Origin: Roseiarcus sp049514155
Lineage (GTDB): Bacteria > Pseudomonadota > Alphaproteobacteria > Rhizobiales > Beijerinckiaceae
DNA length: 22,152 nt
NCBI RefSeq assembly: GCF_049514155.1
Contig: NZ_JBEKVH010000052.1
Location: 1-22,152, forward strand
Direction: 5' to 3'
Below are positions 15,161 through 22,152 of this stretch, piece after piece. Numbering within the stretch: position 1 is the stretch's first letter; every line of letters starts with the position of its first letter. The translations under genes were made by a program, and so were the position numbers. The notes under the pieces were generated by a model. It did not search any database, was not told where the DNA came from, and saw only the letters and a program-made list of their open reading frames with translations.

Positions 15161-15262
15161 CATCGCGGCCCTGGCCGGCGACAGTCCCGTTCCACGGTCA
15201 AGCGATTTCAAGGCGATAGGCGCCATTTTTTGGCGCGCAAGAGGGTAAACCGCCAGGTTCGC

Positions 15263-15312
15263 CCCCTCGTCCTTCGACTCGCCGGCTTGCGCAGGCGGCT
15301 CAGGATGAGGGG
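15263..15312. repeat. REP-like palindromic intergenic element
   Basis: CCCCTCGTCCTTCGACTCG on the left pairs imperfectly with the right arm ending CAGGATGAGGGG, around a GC-rich centre. I recognise the form (arms like CCTCGTCCTTCGA and TCAGGATGAGG) as a palindromic repeat widespread between genes in Rhizobiales and other alphaproteobacteria. It lies between the EI24 and arsR-like genes and could act as a transcript end. I see no second copy in this window. Confidence 0.6.
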
Positions 15313-15360
15313 AGCGCGGGGCGGCGCTGGTTTTCAACAGGCATCCCGTCACTAAAGTTC

Positions 15361-15389
15361 TTGCTTATGTGATCGCGCCACGATACAAA
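15361..15389 (+). promoter_or_regulatory. Promoter of the ArsR/AHSA1 unit, predicted leaderless
   Basis: TTGCTT (15361-15366) and TACAAA (15384-15389) are exactly 17 bp apart. Transcription should begin about 6 bp past the -10, at or next to the ATG at 15395. This would explain the lack of a Shine-Dalgarno sequence. Confidence 0.5.
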
Positions 15390-15400
15390 AGCATATGCTT
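15389..15400. promoter_or_regulatory. Perfect palindrome over the arsR-like start codon (candidate operator)
   Basis: AAGCATATGCTT is a perfect 12-bp palindrome that spans the last base of the -10, the predicted transcription start and the ATG. ArsR-family dimers bind such dyads, so autorepression is plausible. No second copy was found nearby. Confidence 0.5.
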
Positions 15401-15751
15401 AACCAACAGACCCCGCTCGACCTTGCTTTCCACGCCCTCGCCGACCCGTCGCGGCGGGCGATCGTCGAGCGACTGACGCGGGGGCCGGCGTCGGTCAGCG
15501 AGCTGGCGAAGCCGCTGGCGATGAGCTTTCCCGCCGTCATGCAACATCTCGCCGTGCTCGAAGGCGCGCATCTGGTCGCGTCGCAGAAGATCGGCCGGGT
15601 GCGGATCTGCCGGCTCGAGGCGGCGACGCTCGACCGCGCCGAAGCCTGGCTCAACGCGCGGCGCGCCGAGTGGGAGCGCCGTTTCGACCGGCTCGGCCGT
15701 TACCTCGATGAGTTGCAGGCGCAAGGAGGCGATGATGACAAACCCGACTAA
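15395..15751 (+). CDS. ArsR-family winged-helix transcription regulator
   Basis: The 118-residue protein is a small winged-helix repressor. It shows the opening LDLAFHALADPSRRAIVERL (8-27), the helix-turn-helix ASVSELAKPLAMSFPAVMQHLAVLE (32-56, recognition helix SFPAVMQHL) and the wing near ASQKIGRVRICRL. It lacks the ELCV(C)D metal-binding cysteine motif of arsenic or metal sensors and contains a single cysteine in the wing, so it is probably not a metal sensor. It belongs to the ArsR subgroup usually found just upstream of AHSA1/SRPBCC genes and likely controls that gene. The ATG at 15395 has no Shine-Dalgarno, consistent with a leaderless transcript. The 3' end overlaps the next gene by 17 bp. 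Confidence 0.92.
   Translation: MLNQQTPLDLAFHALADPSRRAIVERLTRGPASVSELAKPLAMSFPAVMQHLAVLEGAHLVASQKIGRVRICRLEAATLDRAEAWLNARRAEWERRFDRLGRYLDELQAQGGDDDKPD
15723..15729 (+). promoter_or_regulatory. Shine-Dalgarno that sets the start of the AHSA1 gene
   Basis: AAGGAGG lies inside the 3' end of the arsR-like gene. Two ATG codons follow at 15732 and 15735. The spacing of 5 nt favours 15735 over 15732, which would leave only 2 nt. Confidence 0.7.
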
Positions 15752-16658
15752 CGCCAAATCAGCCGCGAGGCGGCCGTTGACGATCTCGCGCGCCTTCGCC
15801 GCGCCGCGCGAGCGTGTGTTCCAAGCCTGGAGCAGCGCCGAGCGGATGAAGCGCTGGTTCAGCCCGGAGGGGGTCGACGTTCCCGAGGCGGAGATCGACT
15901 GCCGCCCCGGCGGCGCCTTCGTCATTTGCATGCGTCTGCCTGACGGGACCGAACACTGGTGCCGCGGCGCCTTCGGCGAGGTCGTCCCGCCGGAGAAGCT
16001 GACCTTCGATTGCGAGGTCAGCGCCGGCGCCAAGCCTGGCTTCCGCGTGCACACGAGCGTGCTGTTCGCGACCGAGGGCGCGGGCTCGCGGATGACGGTC
16101 GAGCAGAGCTACGAAATCTACGATCCAGGGTTCCGCTTCGCGGTCGAGGGCGCGGCCGAAGGCTGGCGCACGACGTTGGACAAGCTGGAGCGCGAGGTCG
16201 CACGCTCCGCGCCCGCCGTGCGCGGCGCGTTCTCGCTCGAACGCATTTTCAAGGCGACGCCGGCGCAGGCATTCAAGGCGTTCACCGACGAGAACGCCAA
16301 GAGCCGCTGGTTCTCGGGCGGCGACGAGCACACGATTATCGAGCGCAGCATGGACGTGCGGCCGGGCGGGCGCGAGGTCGCGGTCGGCAAATGGAAGAGC
16401 GGCGTGACCTCGCGTTTCGATGCTTTCTACTTCGACGTCGTCCCCGACCGCCGGCTGGTCTACGCCTACGAGATGCATCTCGACGCGCAGAAGATCTCGG
16501 TCTCGCTCGCCTGCGTCGAGATCGAGCCGCACCCGACCGGGGTGAAGCTCAAGGTCGCCGAACAGGCTGTGTTCCTTGACGGCTACGACGATAACGGCAG
16601 CCGCGAGCACGGGACGAACTTCCTGATGGACCGGCTCGTCGCCTCGCTGACTGGCTGA
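15735..16658 (+). CDS. Tandem AHSA1/SRPBCC-domain protein
   Basis: The 307-residue protein contains two consecutive AHSA1-type START-like domains, which form a helix-grip fold around a hydrophobic pocket. Domain 1 covers about 15-157: LTISRAFAAPRERVFQAWSS, RWF, DCRPGGAFVICM, then GAAEGWRTTLDKLE. Domain 2 covers about 165-306: FSLERIFKATPAQAFKAFTD, SRWFSGG, DVRPGGREVAVGKW, ending NFLMDRLVASL. The two halves resemble each other, which suggests duplication and fusion. Most such proteins next to ArsR genes have one domain of about 150 residues. It is probably cytosolic, as no signal or membrane segment is seen. Ligand and activity are unknown. It overlaps arsR and should be co-expressed and repressed by it. 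Confidence 0.9.
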   Translation: MTNPTNAKSAARRPLTISRAFAAPRERVFQAWSSAERMKRWFSPEGVDVPEAEIDCRPGGAFVICMRLPDGTEHWCRGAFGEVVPPEKLTFDCEVSAGAKPGFRVHTSVLFATEGAGSRMTVEQSYEIYDPGFRFAVEGAAEGWRTTLDKLEREVARSAPAVRGAFSLERIFKATPAQAFKAFTDENAKSRWFSGGDEHTIIERSMDVRPGGREVAVGKWKSGVTSRFDAFYFDVVPDRRLVYAYEMHLDAQKISVSLACVEIEPHPTGVKLKVAEQAVFLDGYDDNGSREHGTNFLMDRLVASLTG

Positions 16659-16767
16659 ATCTGCAAGAACCGCGACGAGGCGCCGCGCGCCAAGCGCAGA
16701 TTTCGCTCGCCCGGCTCACGCGGCCTCATTAGGATGCCGCGCCGTCACAGCGGGAGGATCTTTTTCC

Positions 16768-17166
16768 ATGCGCGCCAAACCGAGCCTTACGTCGGTCGAC
16801 GTCAAGAAAATGCTCGCGGCTTGCGAGGCCAAGGCCAACGAGAATCGTTGGTCCGTGGCGATCGCCATCGTGGACGACGGCGGTTTTCTGCTCGGCTTTC
16901 AGCGCATGGACGGCGTCGCGCCCGTCTCCGCCGAGGTGGCGATCGGCAAGGCGCGCGCTTCCGCCGTGACCAAGCAGCCAACCAAGGTGTTCGAGGACCG
17001 GGTCAAGGAACGGCCGGCCTTTGCGACCTTTCCCGCCGGCGTTCTCATTCAGGGCGCCGTGCCGCTGATCCACCAGAGCGAATGCGTCGGCGCGATCGGC
17101 GTCTCGGGGGTGAAATCGGCCGAGGACGAGCAGGTGGCGCAAGCCGGCGCAACCGCGCTCGGATAA
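16768..17166 (+). CDS. GlcG/HbpS-family protein (DUF336)
   Basis: The 132-residue protein belongs to the GlcG/HbpS family, small alpha/beta proteins of which some bind heme or degradation products. Family features are AIVDDGGFLLGFQRMDG (33-49), the helix EVAIGKARASAVT (56-68), GAVPLIHQSECVGAIGVSG (96-114) and the final EDEQVAQAGATAL. There is no signal peptide, so it is cytosolic. GGGAGGA at 16752-16758 is well spaced to the ATG. It stands alone between the AHSA1 gene and the convergent yej operon. No glycolate or heme genes are close, so a precise role cannot be given. Confidence 0.88.
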   Translation: MRAKPSLTSVDVKKMLAACEAKANENRWSVAIAIVDDGGFLLGFQRMDGVAPVSAEVAIGKARASAVTKQPTKVFEDRVKERPAFATFPAGVLIQGAVPLIHQSECVGAIGVSGVKSAEDEQVAQAGATALG

Positions 17167-17200
17167 TTCGCTGCGCCGCCACAAACCGGCCGGCAGCCAA

Positions 17201-17635
17201 TCAAGCTGTTTTGGGCGCCGGCTTTGCGGTCCCGATCAATGCGTCGCGCGCCCGCGCAATCAGCGCTTCGGCGACGCCGCTCTCATATGGCCGCGCCTCC
17301 CCTGCGCCCCAGACCGGCCCGGGCCAGGCGGGATCGCCGATGGCGCGGCCGAGCACGTGGACATGCAATTGCTTGACGACATTGCCGAGCGCGCCGACGT
17401 TGAGCTTGTCGACGCCCGGCAGCACGCGCAGGAAGGCGGAAGCGGCGGCGACCTCTTCGATCAGAATCGCGCGGTCGACCGCGTCGAGATCGACGATCTC
17501 CGCCAGCCCCGCCCGGCGCGGAACCAGGATCAGCCACGGATAGCGCGCGTCGTTCATCAGCAGGACCCGCGACAGTTCGAGATCGCCGACCGGCAACGTG
17601 TCGGCGGCGAGGCGCGGATCGAGCGCGAAGCTCAT
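17201..17635 (-). CDS. HIT-family (histidine triad) hydrolase
   Basis: This 144-residue protein has the HIT fold of nucleotide hydrolases and transferases. It shows LMNDARYPWLILVPR (26-40), DKLNVGALGNV (76-86), KQLHVHVLGR (88-97) and DPAWPGPVWG (101-110). The active loop is Q89-L90-H91-V92-H93. Aligned with HINT1 (HVHLHVLGGR), the first histidine of the triad is Gln, while the nucleophile equivalent (H91) and the last histidine (H93) remain. I recall the same pattern in other alphaproteobacterial HIT proteins. Relatives cut phosphoramidate or phosphoanhydride bonds to AMP. The ATG at 17633-17635 overlaps the deoB stop as ATGA, so this is the last gene of the yejBEF-deoB unit. Substrate unknown. 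Confidence 0.9.
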   Translation of the reverse strand: MSFALDPRLAADTLPVGDLELSRVLLMNDARYPWLILVPRRAGLAEIVDLDAVDRAILIEEVAAASAFLRVLPGVDKLNVGALGNVVKQLHVHVLGRAIGDPAWPGPVWGAGEARPYESGVAEALIARARDALIGTAKPAPKTA

Positions 17636-18852
17636 GCGAGCCAGCTCGCGCCGCTCGCCGGCGGCGGCAGACCGAGCCATGCGGCGACGGTCGCGCCGAT
17701 GTCGGCGAGGGTCTTGCGCGCGCCGATCGGTCCCGGCGCGACGCCGCCGCCGAAGGCGAGGATCGGGACGTGCTCGCGGGTGTGGTCGCTGCCGCGCCAG
17801 GTCGGGTCGTTGCCGTGGTCGGCGGTCAGCACGCAGACATCGTCGGCGCGCATCGCCTGTTCGATCTCGGGCAGGCGCGCGTCGAACGCCTCGAGGCAGG
17901 CGGCGAATCCGGGAACGTCGCGGCGATGGCCGTACTCGCTGTCGAAATCGACCAGATTGACGAAAATGAAGCCGCCGTCGGCGGTCTCGCCGAGCGCCCG
18001 CAGCGCGAGGTCGACGTTGGCGGCATTGTCGCGGCCCTTGATCTCGCGGCCGGTAAAGCGGTGGGCGAAGATGTCGCCGATCTTGCCGACCGACACGACG
18101 TCGCGACCCGCCTCGACCGCGCGCTGCAGCAGGTTGCCGGGCAGCGGCGGAATCGAGAAATCCTTGCGGTTGGCGGTGCGCGCGAAATCGGCGGGGGTCC
18201 GGCCGACGAACGGCCGGGCGATGACGCGGCCGATCGCCAGCGGATTGCACAGGCGCCGCGCGATCTTGCAGATTGCATACAGTCGCTCGAGCCCGAACGT
18301 CTGCTCATGCGCCGCGATCTGGAACACCGAGTCGGCCGAGGTGTAGCAGATCGGCCTGCCCGTGTGCATGTGCGCCTCGCCGAGCTCGGCGATGATCGCG
18401 GTGCCGGAAGCGTGGCGATCGCCGAGAATGCCGGGCAGCTTCGCTTCGGCGACGAAGGCGGCGATCAGCGAGGCGGGGAAAGTCGGAATCGTCTGCGCGA
18501 AATAGCCCCAGTCGAACGCGACCGGCGTGCCGGCGATCTCCCAATGGCCGGACGGCGTGTCCTTGCCGTTGGAGGTCTCGATCCCGTAGCCCCATTGGCC
18601 GCGCGGCGAGGCGCAGGTGAAGCCGGGCGCGGCGCATCCGCTCGAAGCGCGCATCGCCAGGCCGAGGCCGAGCGCGTCGAGACGGGGCAGCTTGAGCGGC
18701 CCGGCGCGCAGACTGGCGCGGTCGCCCCTGCCCTCGGCGCAAGCCGCCGCGAGATGGCCGAGCGTGTCGGCGCCCGCGTCGCCGTAGGCGCCGGCGTCGG
18801 CGGCGCCGCCACAGCCGACCGAATCGAGAACGATGATGATCGCGCGGCCCAA
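17632..18852 (-). CDS. deoB: Phosphopentomutase
   Basis: DeoB interconverts (deoxy)ribose 1-phosphate and 5-phosphate, feeding sugar from nucleosides into central metabolism. It is a cytosolic, two-metal alkaline-phosphatase-superfamily enzyme. The 406-residue protein has the metal ligand in IIIVLDSVGCGG (5-16, D10), the phosphorylated threonine in NGKDTPSGHWE (95-105, T99), VDFDSEYGHRRD and the metal site TADHGNDPTWRGSDHTREH. All are intact and the length is normal. The start is TTG at 18850-18852, giving MGRAIIIVLDSVG as in homologues. Its Shine-Dalgarno GGGAG (complement of 18858-18862) overlaps the yejF stop codon, so translation is likely coupled. Other nucleoside-salvage enzymes are not nearby. 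Confidence 0.96.
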   Translation of the reverse strand: MGRAIIIVLDSVGCGGAADAGAYGDAGADTLGHLAAACAEGRGDRASLRAGPLKLPRLDALGLGLAMRASSGCAAPGFTCASPRGQWGYGIETSNGKDTPSGHWEIAGTPVAFDWGYFAQTIPTFPASLIAAFVAEAKLPGILGDRHASGTAIIAELGEAHMHTGRPICYTSADSVFQIAAHEQTFGLERLYAICKIARRLCNPLAIGRVIARPFVGRTPADFARTANRKDFSIPPLPGNLLQRAVEAGRDVVSVGKIGDIFAHRFTGREIKGRDNAANVDLALRALGETADGGFIFVNLVDFDSEYGHRRDVPGFAACLEAFDARLPEIEQAMRADDVCVLTADHGNDPTWRGSDHTREHVPILAFGGGVAPGPIGARKTLADIGATVAAWLGLPPPASGASWLA

Positions 18853-18857
18853 GGCGA

Positions 18858-18861
18858 CTCC

Positions 18862-18862
<1 letters not shown>
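18858..18862 (-). promoter_or_regulatory. Shine-Dalgarno supporting the TTG start of deoB
   Basis: GGGAG on the minus strand lies 5 nt before the TTG and shares a base with the yejF stop. It supports the non-ATG start and translational coupling. Confidence 0.6.
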
Positions 18863-20489
<1,627 letters not shown>

Positions 20490-20493
<4 letters not shown>

Positions 20494-21755
20494 GTGAAGG
20501 TCTTTCGCGGATCGAAGGCGTCGCGCACCGCTTCGCCGATGAAGATCAGCAGCGACAGCATCAGCGCGACGACGGCGAACGCCGACAACCCCAGCCACGG
20601 CGCCGACAGGTTCGACTTGCCCTGCAGCAGCAGTTCGCCGAGCGACGGCGAGCCGGGCGGCATGCCGAGGCCGAGGAAATCGAGCGACGTCAGGGTGCTG
20701 ATCGACGAATTGACGATGAACGGCAGGAAGGTCAGCGTCGCCACCATCGCGTTGGGCAGCACGTGCTTGAAGATGATCTTCGCATTGGACAGGCCGAGCG
20801 CGCGCGCCGCGGTGACGTATTCGAAGTTGCGCGCGCGCAGGAATTCGGCGCGCACCAGATGGACGAGGCTAACCCAGGAGAACAGCAGCAGGATCGTCAG
20901 CAGCACGACGAAGCCGGGCGTCAGGATCGCCGATAGGATGATGAGGATATAAAGGTGCGGCAGCGACGACCAGATCTCGATCAGCCGTTGCATCGTCAGG
21001 TCGAGCCAGCCGCCGAAATAGCCCTGCACCGCGCCGGCGGCGATGCCGATCGCCGAGGAAACGCCGGCGAGGATGAGGCCGAACAGCACCGAGATGCGGA
21101 AGCCGTAAATCAACCGCGCGACGACGTCGTGGCCGTCGGCGTCGGTGCCGAGCCATTCCGGCTCGAGGTCGCGGCACCCGCCGCCACCGGGCGGGATCTT
21201 GCTCGAGTCGCCCTGCGCATGGGCGACGATCGCCGCACGGCACTGGGATTCGCTCAGCGTCCAGGTCGGCGGCGACGGGAACGGCGTCGGCGGATCGAGC
21301 TTGGTGGTCGAATTGGCGAAGCGGATCGGCGGCCAGATCATCCAGCCATGGGCCTTGATCTCGTCTGCGATAAAGGGGTCGCGAAAATCTGCTCGCGCCT
21401 GGAACCCTCCAAACTTATCCTCGGGATAGTCAAGGAGGACAGGGAACAGCAACTCGCCTTTGTACGAGGCCATCAGGGGCCGGTCGTTGGCGATGAATTC
21501 CGCGAGCAACGAAGCAATAAACAGGACCAGAAAGATCCACAGAGACCACGCGCCACGCTTGTTGCGCCGGAAATTATCGAGACGACGCCGGTTCATCGGC
21601 GAGAGCCAAGGACGCCGTTCGAGGCTCGCGCGAGCCTTCGCCTGCCGCCAAGAATCCGTTTCTTCGTTGAGCGGAAAGATGTCGGTCGCCGTTTCTTCCG
21701 GTTGCGGCGTCGTGTCGGAAGGGAGAGCGAGACGGTCCGTATCGACCAAGCTCAC
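20490..21755 (-). CDS. yejE: Peptide ABC transporter permease, YejE-type
   Basis: This inner-membrane permease pairs with YejB. The 421-residue protein matches E. coli YejE along its length as I remember it: NKRGAWSLWIFLVLF (65-79), EFIANDRPL (86-94), WLGTDADGHDV (201-211), RISVLFGL, the EAA loop around EYVTAARALGLSNAKIIFKHVLPN, then LTSLDFLGLGMPPGSPSLGELLLQGK and the C-terminal FIGEAVRDAFDPRK. It is about 80 residues longer than the E. coli protein. About 50 are added at the N-terminus, and a loop of about 30 (around 164-199) with C172 and C194 precedes WLGTD. The start is GTG at 21753-21755, overlapping the yejB stop as GTGA. Confidence 0.94.
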
Positions 21756-22152
21756 ACCTCGCGGGTTTCGAAGTCGATGCGCGGATCGATCCAGGTGTAA
21801 GTGAGGTCGGAAATCAGATTCACCACCAGGCCGATGAGCGCGAAGATGTACAGGTTGGCGAGCACCACGGGATAATCGCGCTGGATGAGCGAATCGTAGG
21901 AGAGATAGCCGAGGCCATCGAGTGAGAACACCTGTTCGATCAGAAGGGAGCCGGTGAAGAAGGCGCCGATGAAGGCGCCTGGGAATCCGGCGATGACGAT
22001 CAGCATCGCGTTGCGGAACACGTGGCCATAGAGCACATGCCGCTCGGTCAGGCCCTTCATGCGCGCGGTCTGCACGTAGGCTTTCTTGATCTCGTCGAGG
22101 AAAGAGTTCTTGGTCAACAACGTGGAGGTTGCGAATGAGCCCAGGACCAGCG
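21752..22152 (-). CDS. yejB: Peptide ABC transporter permease, YejB-type (partial, N-terminus outside the window)
   Basis: The last 133 codons are present and the frame stays open to the right edge, so the N-terminal part, including the first membrane helices, lies beyond the window. The visible part reads TLLTKNSFLDEIKKAYVQTARMKGL, the EAA-type loop that contacts the ATPase, followed by HVFRNAMLIVIAGFPGAFIGAFFTGSLLIEQVFSLDGLG and the ending DLTYTWIDPRIDFETREV. This is almost the E. coli YejB tail as I remember it. It forms the permease pair with YejE. A periplasmic binding protein (YejA) gene would be expected upstream, off the window. This is the first visible gene of the yejB-yejE-yejF-deoB-HIT unit. 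Confidence 0.94.
   Translation of the reverse strand, partial: LVLGSFATSTLLTKNSFLDEIKKAYVQTARMKGLTERHVLYGHVFRNAMLIVIAGFPGAFIGAFFTGSLLIEQVFSLDGLGYLSYDSLIQRDYPVVLANLYIFALIGLVVNLISDLTYTWIDPRIDFETREV

Noticed and set aside
15220..15236. Inverted repeat GCGCCA-TTTTT-TGGCGC as a terminator
   Set aside because: The T-run is in the loop, not after the stem, so it does not fit an intrinsic terminator.

Overview
The window looks like a chromosomal segment of an alphaproteobacterium, most likely Hyphomicrobiales (Rhizobiales). The sequence is very GC-rich throughout. It carries gcrA, a cell-cycle regulator gene confined to alphaproteobacteria. The order phoB-like / gcrA / argD / argF / hslO is, from memory, typical of that order. 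I see no tRNA, rRNA, CRISPR array, phage gene, transposase or insertion sequence. Nearly everything is ordinary core genome, densely packed, with many 4-base ATGA or GTGA start/stop overlaps.

Layout, left to right. (1) 1-713: the 3' end of an OmpR/PhoB-type response regulator converges on gcrA. (2) 714-1188: a 475-bp gap with four GANTC sites on the gcrA side, then a good sigma-70-like promoter and a structured ~100-nt leader in front of argD. (3) 1189-4309: argD-argF-hslO, overlapping and surely one transcription unit (arginine synthesis plus the redox chaperone Hsp33). (4) 4310-5942: a possible fragment of a polyprenyl synthetase gene, a small lipoprotein gene, and a family-4-like uracil-DNA glycosylase that lacks two of the four iron-sulfur cysteines, the two full genes on the minus strand. 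(5) 6096-10566: ETF-ubiquinone oxidoreductase, an exported TPR protein and ispE. (6) 10836-15160: a lysophospholipase-like hydrolase, a GT39 membrane glycosyltransferase, a polyprenyl-phosphate glycosyltransferase fused to a GtrA flippase domain, and an EI24/CysZ-like membrane protein. This reads as a cell-envelope module. (7) 15161-17166: a palindromic intergenic repeat, an ArsR regulator with an apparently leaderless promoter and a palindrome on its start codon, a protein with two fused AHSA1/SRPBCC domains, and a GlcG/HbpS-like protein. (8) 17201-22152, minus strand: yejB (cut by the window edge)-yejE-yejF-deoB-HIT hydrolase, a tightly coupled operon.

The genes that most plausibly work together are argD/argF; the GT2-GtrA and GT39 pair (make, flip and use a lipid-linked sugar); the ArsR/AHSA1 pair; and the yej transporter with deoB and a HIT hydrolase. 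The last set suggests uptake and breakdown of peptide-nucleotide-like compounds, which is a hypothesis only. I did not find a clearly new system. The best leads are the yej-deoB-HIT operon, the argD leader, the leaderless ArsR/tandem-AHSA1 unit and the cysteine-poor uracil-DNA glycosylase.
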